From NCBI GenBank assembly GCA_020444045.1, contig JAHLLS010000005.1, forward strand, positions 1 through 64,000: a stretch of 64,000 nt of DNA, written 5' to 3'. The notes below the pieces were generated by a model, which was given only the letters and a program-made list of their open reading frames with translations, made no database searches and was not told the DNA's origin. Below are positions 1 to 7,844 of this stretch, in pieces (position 1 is the stretch's first letter; every line of letters begins with the position of its first letter). Made by a program: the position numbers and the translations under genes. Origin of the DNA: Deltaproteobacteria bacterium. Lineage in GTDB: Bacteria; Desulfobacterota; Desulfobacteria; Desulfobacterales; UBA5852.

Positions 1-75
1 GTCTTCCAGCATAAAAAATGCAGAAATGTGAGAAAACTACCTGATATCTATTGATATATTTGGTGCTTTCTGCTA
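1..75. mobile_element. Fragment of an IS5-type left end
   Basis: These bases resemble the leader of the same IS found at 4866-4926 and about 180-205 (the stretches around 'gagaaaactacctgatatct' and 'ctttctgcta'). Copy 1 of the IS begins right after 'tgcta' at 76. This suggests one IS copy inserted into or next to another. The fragment continues beyond the window edge and has no coding content I can support. Confidence 0.5.
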
Positions 76-280
76 GAGACCTTTGCACAACTCCGATTTG
101 ATTAGCAGCCAACGCGCGATATTGCATGCTCCGACGCACAAGAAATTTGCCCCAAAGATAACCAAACCATTTGAATTTTATTGCTATTTATGGTGCTTTC
201 TGCTAGTTTTATCCCATATAATCAATTGGTTCGGAGGATTGCATGGGATTCAAAAAGATGAGCCGCAGCCTGGATTTCGC

Positions 281-317
281 CCCAGAGAAATAGGCTTCGC
301 ATTTCACAGGGCAGGCC
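281..317. repeat. Mini-palindromic insert (CCCAGAGAAAT/ATTTCACAGGG type)
   Basis: An imperfect inverted repeat (281-291 and 301-311) sits in the transposase start. The 8-mer GATTTCGC occurs directly before it (273-280) and after it (318-325), so removing 45 bases restores a continuous SLDFALANSLEANR reading. The same insert with the same flanking duplication is present at 5001-5037 in IS copy 2. Confidence 0.65.
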
Positions 318-420
318 GATTTCGCCCTGGCAAACTCCCTGGAAGCCAATCGCAGTGTTAAATTTACCCCGTTAAATCTTTCTGGCATCATTCGAAAAGA
401 CTCGACTACGGCCAAGTTTA

Positions 421-467
421 CCCTGTTAAATATGTTCGGAGAACATTTGCTTCGCAATTCAACCTGG
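421..467. repeat. Mini-palindromic insert
   Basis: CCCTGTTAAAT at 421-431 faces ATTCAACCTGG at 457-467, forming an imperfect stem around a loop of about 25 bases. A further half-palindrome (ACCCCGTTAAAT) lies at 367-378 without a clear partner, probably because the host IS is deleted here. Confidence 0.5.
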
Positions 468-504
468 CGAGCGGAACGGGAAATCGAAAGAAATTTAAAG
501 ATCT

Positions 505-544
505 TTACTCCGTTAAATAATGTTTGAAATTCATTTAACCGGAG
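505..544. repeat. Mini-palindromic insert in transposase remnant
   Basis: CTCCGTTAAAT (509-519) faces ATTTAACCGGAG (533-544). The uninterrupted sequence AAAAAGATCTCCAAGG is seen at 6416-6431, so about 41 bases are inserted after GATC. IS copy 3 carries a diverged version at the same place (11008-11049). Confidence 0.7.
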
Positions 545-567
545 TCCAAGGTGCGCTACATTGCCTG

Positions 568-606
568 CCCAGTTGAATAGGGTTCCCTTTGGGAAATTCA
601 ACCGGG
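568..606. repeat. Mini-palindromic insert (CCCAGTTGAAT type)
   Basis: CCCAGTTGAAT (568-578) faces AATTCAACCGGG (595-606), with a second inner stem. It separates GCGCTACAT from CAGTATTTTGG, which are nearly adjacent at 6430-6454 in IS copy 2. The same insert is in copy 3 at 11073-11111. Confidence 0.7.
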
Positions 607-705
607 ATAAAGCAGTATTTTGGAATCAGTCATCTTCACGACAAAGCAAAGCGAGCTCGGTTTACAACGATCATGAAGAACAATTTGGATGCCTGGTTCC
701 GGCAG

Positions 706-742
706 GTTTACCCTGTTAAATTCGAAGATCATTTAACCGGGG
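706..742. repeat. Mini-palindromic insert, in frame
   Basis: CCCTGTTAAAT (711-721) faces ATTTAACCGGGG (731-742). Relative to intact transposase (RQSAFNVF at about 6535-6558) the insert adds 36 bases, that is 12 codons (VYPVKFEDHLTG), without breaking the frame. IS copy 3 has the same insert at 11211-11247. Confidence 0.75.
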
Positions 743-1045
743 CTGCCTTCAATGTGTTCAGCGGGATGAAAATCCTTCCAAAAGCGGTGGGATAAATGCT
801 GAGTCTGAGGCCGGAGAAGTTTGTCCGACCTCTAAACCCAAAGCGATCATGGATTGTTTGGGGCCATTCTTTGCAAATGGTTGGCTGCATCCCTCGATTG
901 TACCAAATTTGTAGTCGCACGCACTGAAATTTTCTGAAAAATTTCCCTTGAAACATAAAATCGTAAATGAGACCAAATTTTCAAAGGTCTCAATGAAGTA
1001 GCGTAACAATGATGGGGGGCTTTTTTTATTCAGGAAGCTTTAATT

Positions 1046-1072
1046 ATGGCCCCCTAGCTAAAAGGGGGCCAC
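1046..1072. other. Hairpin downstream of the beta-helix gene
   Basis: GGCCCCCT (1048-1055) pairs with AGGGGGCC (1063-1070) across a short loop, just past the stop of the minus-strand gene at 1136. It could help end transcription of that gene, but no clear T-run follows on the minus strand, so it is only a candidate terminator. Confidence 0.35.
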
Positions 1073-1135
1073 TTTCAGGAGGACACAATTGCAAAAGAGG
1101 AATTTGTCCATTAAGCTTGTGATTATATCGGATCT

Positions 1136-2836
1136 CTAATCGTCTAACAAAATTTGCGGATTTTCAGGAGTTTCTGGGATAAATAATCCTGTCGTTCCTT
1201 GCATAACTTCGTAAGCTCCTTGATCTGGTGCTGTCCCGCCATATTCAAGAGCTACTTCTTGACCTTTAGTCCAAGTTAATGGAGAGTCTAAAAATATCGT
1301 GTTGTTATCATAGTTAACTCCCAATATTCTAGCAGTTTGAGACTGCCCTTTGAGTTGAATTATATCGCCGGAAATGTTTGTCGTTGTAATCTCATCTGCT
1401 AAACCCCAACCATCAAAAAAATAACCAGCATCTTCAACTGTAAAAACGGTTCCGGATCCGCTTGTACTTGTGATTTTTGTTAAAAAAACACCATTGTCAA
1501 TAGCACCGCTGTCAGATTGCAACTCAAAATCATATTGTTTTGCTAAGTTCGGACTTGGAATGCCAGAAATATTTTTGAAATGAGGATCACCAAACTCCAT
1601 CCAATTACCAGAAATTATCTGTAGATCAGGTTGATCTCTCTCAGGATAAGATTCAATAATAGGAATGGATTTTCCATAGTAGTTTTTATTGTTATAGAAT
1701 ATATTATTTTTGAAAATATTATTTTGGACGAGATTGCTTTCAGTGATATAAATAGCGTGTGTATACTCATTATTAAAATAAGTCTTTTCTGTCTCAGAAA
1801 GGTCATGACCATTGTACCAATAAACATTACTATAGACATGATTGTCAGTGCATGACCCTTGCCCTGTATATACTTTGAAGACAGACGCATAAATTCCATT
1901 TTGGTAATATTTGTTTTTTCGAATTATGTGCCTTCTTGAGGCGATAGTTCCTCCAGATCCTCCTATTTCATCATCAGCACACCTACTTCCATAAGCTATA
2001 GAATTGCCTTCTATGAGGTTTCTTTCATCATCTCCATCATGACCAACCATAAATGTCACTCTATTACCATATAAAATACCGTTGAATTTATAGAATGGTT
2101 CGTTATGAATATAATTATTCCTTATGACATTGTGATTGCCATTCATACCAAAAACATGATGGCCACCGTTAGATAACTCATTATTTTCTATAATATTGTA
2201 TGAAGTACCGTCGTCACTGGCGGTTTCATTACCGAGTTCAAAAACCACTCCATTATCATTAGGAGAGTATCCACCGTAGTTCGTGAAAATATTGTGATGG
2301 ATGTGGTTATATTTTGCAGCACGATATATTGTAGAACCGCGCCACCCGACTTTTGTGCCATCTAAGGCGGTTCCTGAAAATTTGCAGTAAGAAATTTCAT
2401 TATGATGGCCTTTAAGAATCCAGAGGTGCCTATTGAAATCAATAAATGTTAGACCCGTCACCTTAATATAAGATCTTATTGTACCTGAATCAGAATCCAA
2501 ATTGACGGCGGTTGCAGAGGTTGATGTTGAAGTGTTTACAAAAATTACTTTTTCATCATTATATGAAGAAAAGCATATAATATTATCTTTGCTTCCAGAA
2601 TTCACCGGGCTAATTGCAGTGCCATTTAAAGTGTAAGTTCCTTCTCTAATATAAACAGAATCTCCAGCTTTCAAAATTTTATTAGCTTTATCAAGTGTTT
2701 GCCAAGGACTTTCAAATTTACCGGGATTGCTATCATTTCCATTTTTACTGATAAAATAATCGGCAGCTTGCGCATTAGAAAAAAAGAGGACAATGCAGAT
2801 CGTTAATATTGTTTTCATAAAAACATATTTATGCAT
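1136..2836 (-). CDS. Secreted right-handed beta-helix protein
   Basis: About 566 residues. The start at 2836 is chosen because AGGAG lies 8 bases upstream and the protein then opens with a clean signal peptide (MHKYVFMKTILTICIVLFF...AQA). The mature N-terminus (ADYFISKNGNDSNPG) and the following IYIREGTYTLNGT-like stretch match the entry repeat of pectate-lyase-like beta-helix proteins. Many short Asn-rich turns (HNEISYCKF, YNIIENNEL, HNVIRNNYI) mark the rungs. The C-terminus (DQGAYEV) resembles the end of such surface or secreted carbohydrate-active proteins. Catalytic activity (lyase or hydrolase) cannot be assigned. It sits at the downstream end of the polysaccharide cluster and may act on the polymer; that is inference. 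Confidence 0.8.
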   Translation of the reverse strand: MHKYVFMKTILTICIVLFFSNAQAADYFISKNGNDSNPGKFESPWQTLDKANKILKAGDSVYIREGTYTLNGTAISPVNSGSKDNIICFSSYNDEKVIFVNTSTSTSATAVNLDSDSGTIRSYIKVTGLTFIDFNRHLWILKGHHNEISYCKFSGTALDGTKVGWRGSTIYRAAKYNHIHHNIFTNYGGYSPNDNGVVFELGNETASDDGTSYNIIENNELSNGGHHVFGMNGNHNVIRNNYIHNEPFYKFNGILYGNRVTFMVGHDGDDERNLIEGNSIAYGSRCADDEIGGSGGTIASRRHIIRKNKYYQNGIYASVFKVYTGQGSCTDNHVYSNVYWYNGHDLSETEKTYFNNEYTHAIYITESNLVQNNIFKNNIFYNNKNYYGKSIPIIESYPERDQPDLQIISGNWMEFGDPHFKNISGIPSPNLAKQYDFELQSDSGAIDNGVFLTKITSTSGSGTVFTVEDAGYFFDGWGLADEITTTNISGDIIQLKGQSQTARILGVNYDNNTIFLDSPLTWTKGQEVALEYGGTAPDQGAYEVMQGTTGLFIPETPENPQILLDD

Positions 2837-3050
2837 ATTTACAATTCTCCTGTCGAAAGTATAATTTACAGATAGTGCTGTTTCATGCAAAATACATGCC
2901 GCATAAAAGAAAATATTCGAAATTGTAAATAGCTAATAATAACCGAATGATATATTGAAATAAGTTGAAATTGCAAATTATGATTAGAACTAAAGACGCT
3001 ACTTGCAGTATGTTTATTAGTAACCCTGAGTGATCTTCTTGTCGACATTT

Positions 3051-3620
3051 TTATACAGCCCTAAAGGATAACAGCCGGGAAAAGAATGATCGAACAGACA
3101 AGTAGTGTAAACCTCCCCAGGTTAGTGCCATCATCTATAAGCTTTCTAACCCGGATTTTGCATCGAATCGTATTAGCGAAGGAAAATATCCGGTTTTCGG
3201 TGTTTCATTTGCACCATCAGGCTGCCCAACCTTTAGGGTTCACCGCCATCCTCAAGCTGCGCCGGGATCACTCAGCAAAGACACCCCCTTATGGCCGCCG
3301 CAAAGGCAAGGCCACGCGGAGCCTGGTCAACGGCAGTCTGTTTCCCCAGGTGCTCTACAGGCCCCCATGTGTAAGCTATCCGCAACATCGGTGACGGCGA
3401 TAACGGTGGCCTTTTTGGTGATGAATCTGCAGAAGTGGCTGAAAGGCCATTTTTACGCGCTCTTTTTTGTTTGGAAACGCCTTTTGGGCTTTGATAGGTA
3501 AAAGACTGCGCATTGTGACGTGTTCAAGGGGCAATCACAACCCCCGTTCGGATATACTACCTTATGCGCCTATCAGCCTTGAAAAGCTAACTTTCACCCG
3601 TTCTGCGGCTTGATGCGCAT
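3051..3620. mobile_element. Decayed insertion-sequence remnants
   Basis: No intact gene is present. At 3391-3501 (+) a frame reads VTAITVAFLVMNLQKWLKGH and ends at TAA, resembling the C-terminus of an IS1182-type transposase. The stretch CATTATTCAGGAAACC at 3618-3633 recurs in reverse orientation near 13259-13275, upstream of the flippase gene, and may be an IS end. The rest (3051-3390) shows no recognisable coding. Confidence 0.5.
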
Positions 3621-3623
3621 TAT

Positions 3624-4541
3624 TCAGGAAACCCTATTTAGTGGATGATTGAGATTTAATGAAGAACTAATAAAACCAAAAAAATAATAAATTTTCGATA
3701 GTACGATAGCAAAACGATGTTTGCCTACAAATAATGTAAAAGGAAAAATTGTAGTATATAAACAAATTAAAACCAGTGATTTCATTATTTGTATAAATTT
3801 ATTGATATTAAACTTAGTCGTTCCGGAAATAGTGCCTATACGATAGTGACGTTGTAGGTAATAAGTGAGATTGAGTCTATCGTCGCTAATTCTCTCATAA
3901 ACTACTGCTTCATCACACCATATAATTTTTTTATTTAAACCTATTAATCTTTCTAAGAATTCTACGTCCTCACCACCGGTTAATCCTCGATTAAAATCGA
4001 ACCACTTTGAATTTTGGTCGAAGATTTCTTTTTTAAAAATAATATTTCCCGTACGCATATCTTTATTCGTAATAGCTTTACCAGTATTTCTCCTATTCCG
4101 CTCACATAATCTACTTTCTATCAACCATTTAGGTGTTGCATCTGGATAATCTGGAAGGACAGGGCCTAAAACAACATGAGCGTTATATGTTTTTAAACAA
4201 TAGTAAATGGTATTTAACCAAGTGGGTGTAGCAAATTCATCGTCGTCGATAAAAGCAATATAATTTCCATTTGCTGAGCAAATGGCCCTATTTCTTGCCA
4301 TAGAAATATTCTGAATATTTTCACAATAATAATAGATATTCTTGTCAGTATTTGATGCGAATTGCTTGACAATTTTTTCACCGGAACGGTTTTTATCATT
4401 ATCAACAATGACCAATTCAATTTTAAAATTTTTGATATTTTTTTGATAGATAATACTTTCTATAGCACGGCGAAGAAGCTTTTCTCTTTTAAAGGTGCAT
4501 ATACACACACTAATAAGTTCATTTTTATTTGAAAGGTTCAT
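3624..4541 (-). CDS. Family 2 glycosyltransferase
   Basis: 305 residues. A GT-A fold glycosyltransferase that should transfer a sugar from a nucleotide donor to a growing lipid-linked glycan at the inner face of the membrane. Visible motifs are the N-terminal ISVCICTFKREKLLRRAIES strand-helix, the metal-binding region YIAFIDDDEFATPTWL (about residues 93-108), and GGEDVEFLERL (about 189), typical of the acceptor-side ED motif. A hydrophobic stretch near residues 250-275 may associate with the membrane. Donor and linkage cannot be read. The gene is AT-rich like its neighbours and is bounded by IS debris on both sides, so it may be isolated from its original operon. Confidence 0.85.
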   Translation of the reverse strand: MNLSNKNELISVCICTFKREKLLRRAIESIIYQKNIKNFKIELVIVDNDKNRSGEKIVKQFASNTDKNIYYYCENIQNISMARNRAICSANGNYIAFIDDDEFATPTWLNTIYYCLKTYNAHVVLGPVLPDYPDATPKWLIESRLCERNRRNTGKAITNKDMRTGNIIFKKEIFDQNSKWFDFNRGLTGGEDVEFLERLIGLNKKIIWCDEAVVYERISDDRLNLTYYLQRHYRIGTISGTTKFNINKFIQIMKSLVLICLYTTIFPFTLFVGKHRFAIVLSKIYYFFGFISSSLNLNHPLNRVS

Positions 4542-4567
4542 AAAATATCAATATATAAATAGGTGAA

Positions 4568-4581
4568 GGGTCGGGGAGTTT
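4568..4581. repeat. Left terminal repeat of the split outer IS
   Basis: The 14-mer GGGTCGGGGAGTTT at 4568-4581 is the exact reverse complement of 11744-11757. The two sites bracket the two halves of one broken transposase gene (4689-4796 and 11498-11703). This supports a single ancestral insertion sequence now stretched over 7.2 kb. Confidence 0.7.
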
Positions 4582-4688
4582 TTGAGACTCTCTAACCCCC
4601 TTAAATTAAATGATATTTTAGACTAGACATAAGCCCTTGTATTTGTTATGAATAATCTCTATGATTTCAATGCGAAAGGAGATTATTC

Positions 4689-4796
4689 ATGGCCACCAAG
4701 TCGAACAAGATTTCAGCCCGATGGATTCGTGAAACCCGAAACGATTTTCGCGCCTTTCTGGATGAAACCAACTTTCCCGATCCGGACCGACTCGGC
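4689..4796 (+). pseudogene. N-terminal fragment of the outer IS transposase
   Basis: A good ribosome site (AAGGAG at 4676-4681) precedes an ATG that opens 36 codons (MATKSNKISARWIRETRNDF..., ending PDPDRLG). The frame is cut at 4797 exactly where IS5 copy 2 starts. The matching C-terminal piece lies at 11498-11703, beyond several polysaccharide genes. The transposase family is not identified with confidence; the C-terminal piece resembles DDE-type enzymes. Confidence 0.6.
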
Positions 4797-5000
4797 GAGA
4801 CCTTTGCACAACTCCGATTTGATATAAAGCCAAACACCCGCCTTTGTAATAGTTCAACCTAAAAAAGTGCCGAAAATGTGAGAAAACTATCTGATATCTA
4901 TTTATATTTATGTTTCATTCTGCTAGTTTTATCCTATATAATCAACTGCTTTGGAGGATTACATGGGATTCAAAAAGATGAGCCGCAGCCTGGATTTCGC

Positions 5001-5037
5001 CCCAGAGAAATAGGCTTCGCATTTCACAGGGCAGGCC
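5001..5037. repeat. Mini-palindromic insert with flanking 8-bp duplication
   Basis: CCCAGAGAAAT (5001-5011) faces ATTTCACAGGG (5021-5031). GATTTCGC stands on both sides (4993-5000 and 5038-5045). It is the same insertion event as at 281-317 in IS copy 1, so it predates the spread of these copies. Confidence 0.65.
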
Positions 5038-5085
5038 GATTTCGCACTCTCGAGTTCTCTGGAAGCCAACCGCTGTGTTAAATTC

Positions 5086-5189
5086 ACCCCGTTAAATATA
5101 TCTGGAAGTGAGTATCCATTTGGAAGAGTGAGACATGCATTGGAGTATTGCATCAGTCTGCATCAGCCAGTAAACGGCATTTAACGGGG
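5086..5189. repeat. Palindromic insert, 104 bp, no gene
   Basis: ACCCCGTTAAAT (from 5086) faces ATTTAACGGGG (5179-5189), enclosing about 80 bases with no open frame. It lies between the codons for the SLEANR region and the next transposase piece. It looks like a non-autonomous member of the family that includes the GIY-YIG elements. Confidence 0.65.
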
Positions 5190-5263
5190 CGGGTGGAAAA
5201 GATCTCTGCCCCCATTAACTGGTCACGGGTCGAAGCGGTTCTCATGCAGCATTATACCGCCTG

Positions 5264-5361
5264 CCCTGTTAAATATCGGGATTTGCGGTTGGCAGCACCA
5301 TTATAATGAGAAACTGGTGTTACAATCTGCACAATTGTTGTGATAAGTGCATTTAACAGGG
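5264..5361. repeat. Palindromic insert, 98 bp, no gene
   Basis: CCCTGTTAAAT (5264-5274) is the exact reverse complement of ATTTAACAGGG (5351-5361). The interior has no gene. It interrupts the transposase frame between the ALLMQHYT-like region and the PPILLFKCLL region. Confidence 0.7.
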
Positions 5362-5441
5362 TAAAGCACCAGCCAGGAAGGCGCTAAAGCCTACCCGCCC
5401 ATCCTCCTGTTCAAATGCCTGCTGCTGCAAAAATGGTTTCC

Positions 5442-5473
5442 CCCCAGTTGAATGGTCCTTGAATTCAACGGGG
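5442..5473. repeat. Mini-palindromic insert, 32 bp
   Basis: CCCCAGTTGAAT (5442-5453) faces ATTCAACGGGG (5463-5473) over a 9-base loop. It separates the LLQKWF codons from PSDPELENQI. The same insert begins IS copy 3 at 10551-10582. Confidence 0.7.
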
Positions 5474-5510
5474 TAAATATTCCCTCCGATCCCGAGTTGG
5501 AAAACCAGAT

Positions 5511-5768
5511 TCACCCTGTTAAATACGATTTGAGCCTTTTGCCAAGATACATTTTCCCGTGATGGGTCTTAAAGTATTTTTCGCGTTTGGTTGCATCGGC
5601 TCTGTCAAGGCAGGCTTCATAATAAATCAGCTTTAATGGTCGACGATGTTTGGTGGATTGAACGAGTCCCTTTTCATGTTGCTCAAATCGTTGCTTCAGA
5701 TTCTGAGTAAAGCCAATGTAGAATTTATTATCACTCAGGCTCTGGAGGACGTAAGTGTAGTACATCAT
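5511..5768 (-). CDS. GIY-YIG nuclease of a palindromic mobile element, copy A
   Basis: 85 residues, a single minimal GIY-YIG catalytic domain. The motif reads YYTYVL then KFYIGFT; the conserved Arg is in LKQRFEQH and the catalytic Glu is probably in IYYEACL. The gene fills a 278-bp unit whose ends (5513-5524 and 5779-5790) are exact 12-base inverted repeats ACCCTGTTAAAT/ATTTAACAGGGT. The last codons (YLTG, stop) are written by the terminal repeat itself. No ribosome site is obvious before the ATG. The unit lies inside the IS5 transposase gene. Single-domain GIY-YIG proteins include DNA nucleases and homing enzymes; here I infer a role in spreading the unit. Cargo or repair functions remain possible. 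Confidence 0.8.
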   Translation of the reverse strand: MMYYTYVLQSLSDNKFYIGFTQNLKQRFEQHEKGLVQSTKHRRPLKLIYYEACLDRADATKREKYFKTHHGKMYLGKRLKSYLTG

Positions 5769-5790
5769 ATCTGAAGCAATTTAACAGGGT
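5513..5790 (-). mobile_element. 278-bp GIY-YIG palindromic element, copy A
   Basis: Perfect 12-bp terminal inverted repeats enclose one gene. Removing the unit plus one or two bases rejoins LENQI with NDRLSFKKF in the transposase, so it is a clean insertion. No target duplication of normal length is visible. A second copy occupies the same site in IS copy 3 (10623-10900). A third, independent copy splits a four-helix-bundle gene (35035-35312). Confidence 0.75.
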
Positions 5791-6853
5791 AAAACGACAG
5801 ACTGTCCTTCAAGAAATTCCTGGGTCTCTCCTTCAGCAAACCCTCTCCCGACCATTCCACCTTCTCACGCTTCCGCAACCGGCTCAGCAAGGCCGCTATG
5901 GAACAGATCAACTCCGAGATCCTGCGCCAGTTCGAAGCCAAAGGCCTTTCCATCAACGAGGGCGTGGCTGTGGATGCCCGCCTGGTGGAATCGGTCAGTC
6001 GCCCACTTAGCAACGATGAATTGAAAAAGAAACGCGCGCATCGTGATACCGAAGAAGGTAAAAAGGATAAGAATGGCAAGCCGCTGAAGTTCTCGCGTGA
6101 TCTGGAAAGCGATTGGACTATCAAAAATGAGGTGCCGCACTTCGGGATCAAGGAGCATACGGCGGTGGATGCCAAGCATGGCTTTATCCTGGCCACCATC
6201 CACAGCCCGGCCTCGGTGCATGACACCAACTTCCTTCAGTATTGCACAATCTTCAGTCGCCATACCAATAAACCGATCAAAATCGTATATGCCGACAAGG
6301 GCTACGCCGGATTGCCGAATCGTAATTTCCTCTCAGACAACAAAATCGGCGATGGCATCATGCGCAAAGACTCCACAACGGCTAAACTGACTGATCGAGA
6401 AATCGAGCGAAATAAAAAGATCTCCAAGGTGCGCTACATCGTTGAACAGTATTTTGGGATCAGCCATCTTCATGACAAAGCTAAACGGGCACGATTTACA
6501 ACAATCATGAAGAACAACATGGATGCCTGGTTTAGGCAATCGGCCTTTAATGTATTCAGGGGGATGAAACTTCTCCCAAAAGCGGTAGGATAAAACTTAG
6601 ACCTGAGGCCAGAGGTGTTTCCGGCCTCAGGAATCAAGGCGATTATGGATCCCAATGGGTTCATAATGAGGAAATAACCGACTCAAATCGACAAATTTGC
6701 CCTAACTTTTTGGTCGTATTCGCTGAATTCTTCTGAAAAAATTCTCCCTGAAGTATAAAATCGGAAATGTGGGAGGTTTTTCAAAGGTCTCAGATTATGT
6801 AAATTATTAACCTAAAGTAAAACTATCCAAAAAATGATTAAACTGTATAACAT

Positions 6854-7780
6854 CTATTTTCTCAATAGGGTTTTTTGCAATTTTTGTAGCGGCTTATAAC
6901 TAATAGACTTTAGTCCGTTCTTCTTGGCTATCTCAACAATATTTTTTGATGACCATATCTCATAATCGATGTTTCGAATTTTTGCATGGTGTTCTCCCAT
7001 TATATTTTTAATATCAGGCGATTGTAAAGCGACATGTAGTTTAATATTATGCAGACCCGGATTTAGTTCACTAATATAATTAATGTATTTTTGCCTTCTG
7101 GATTTATAGCCAAGAACATCTGGAGACGCATTATAAATTCCCATTTGAGTATCTGGAAATACAAGTCCGCATTTTCGAAGCGATATCAAATTGTTTTTTA
7201 TAAACGGTAAGTGAAATCTTTTGCTTCTCCAAACTCGCATGGGGAGGTTATATTTCATTGACAGATTCATAACATCAGAAAAAAGATATTTATTGTAATA
7301 AAAATCCATATGATGATCAATATGTGTAGGATCTATTCCAGCATTGATCATTGTAGTGATTTGGGCTTCCATTTCCATATAAATTTCTTTTCTGTTACCA
7401 TTTTTTAAAAGCGATTTAACGTCAGGCCACATAATACCTTGGTGGTTATACAATGTTGGGACGGCGTGTTTTGGAAGAATAGGAGACCACGGGTAATTTT
7501 GTCCCCACTCGCAAGTCAATGTTAGATGTATACCCAGCCCATACTCTTGATTTGCCTTGTAAAGCTTAACAACATGATCAAAATTAGGGCAAGGAACCAT
7601 AACACTTCCTGACTTTACAAAGCCATATTTGAAAATTTCGAAAGTAGCTCTGGTTTCATCTTTATGGAAGCCTACATCATCAATATTGACAAGAAGAATT
7701 TTATCGTTTTTAGAATAACCTAACAATTTATTGAGAGAAGGCGTAAATAATCTAAAAATGTTTTTATATAAATCAATCAT
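6854..7780 (-). CDS. ChbG/HpnK (YdjC-like) carbohydrate deacetylase
   Basis: 308 residues. The family removes N-acetyl groups from sugars using a metal-dependent deacetylase fold. Visible signatures in order are LLVNIDDVGFHKDETRATFE (Asp pair, about residue 29-48), GLGIHLTLTCEWG (about 95-107), and PTHIDHHMDFYY (about 152-163), which supplies metal-binding histidines. It lies upstream of murI on the same strand (murI stop side 65 bp away) within the segment bounded by two IS5 copies. In this setting it probably trims an acetylated sugar of the surface polymer or its precursor. The substrate is unknown. Confidence 0.85.
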   Translation of the reverse strand: MIDLYKNIFRLFTPSLNKLLGYSKNDKILLVNIDDVGFHKDETRATFEIFKYGFVKSGSVMVPCPNFDHVVKLYKANQEYGLGIHLTLTCEWGQNYPWSPILPKHAVPTLYNHQGIMWPDVKSLLKNGNRKEIYMEMEAQITTMINAGIDPTHIDHHMDFYYNKYLFSDVMNLSMKYNLPMRVWRSKRFHLPFIKNNLISLRKCGLVFPDTQMGIYNASPDVLGYKSRRQKYINYISELNPGLHNIKLHVALQSPDIKNIMGEHHAKIRNIDYEIWSSKNIVEIAKKNGLKSISYKPLQKLQKTLLRK

Positions 7781-7844
7781 TAAATTACTTTCTTAAGTAT
7801 TGATTTTGAAATAATGTAGGTTGCTGATAATAATAATAAATATA

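Larger units (their letters stand above)
76..991 (+). mobile_element. IS5-family element, copy 1, internally deleted
   Basis: The left end GAGACCTTTGCACAACTCC (from 76) and the right end, ending TTTTCAAAGGTCTC at 991, are imperfect inverted repeats shared with the fuller copy at 4797-6791. The transposase start (MGFKKMSRSL, from about 243) and the C-terminal part (about 607-795) are recognisable, but most of the middle is missing. The remaining sequence is riddled with short palindromic inserts at 281-317, 421-467, 505-544, 568-606 and 706-742. It cannot make transposase. No clear target duplication is visible. Confidence 0.8.
4963..6593 (+). pseudogene. IS5-family DDE transposase, interrupted
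   Basis: The start ATG at 4963 has GGAGGA just upstream. Stepping over the palindromic inserts, the pieces read as one transposase: MGFKKMSRSLDFA, then SLEANR, then PPILLFKCLLLQKWF (about 5399-5440), then DRLSFKKFLGLSFSKPSPDH (about 5797-5856), then continuous sequence to the stop at 6593. The acidic triad is recognisable as VAVDARLV (about 5965), IVYADKGYAG (about 6285) and YIVEQYFG (about 6437). At least five inserts break the frame, so the protein is not made in one piece. The frame from 5898 to 6593 stays open but lacks the N-terminal DNA-binding part. Confidence 0.8.
4797..6791 (+). mobile_element. IS5-family element, copy 2, invaded by palindromic elements
   Basis: The left end GAGACCTTTGCACAACTCC at 4797 and the right end TTTTTCAAAGGTCTC at 6791 are imperfect inverted repeats. 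This is the fullest of three copies in the window. It has entered the outer IS gene at 4796. Its own transposase gene is interrupted by four mini-palindromes (5001-5037, 5086-5189, 5264-5361, 5442-5473) and one 278-bp GIY-YIG element (5513-5790). Confidence 0.8.

Noticed and set aside
83..361. A 92-codon frame at the start of IS copy 1, also seen at 4878-5081
   Set aside because: It runs across the IS leader, the true transposase start in another frame, and a palindromic insert; it is not a conserved protein.
3086..3394. A 102-codon plus-strand frame
   Set aside because: It has no recognisable protein pattern and lies in IS debris; only the short transposase-like end at 3391-3501 in another frame looks real.
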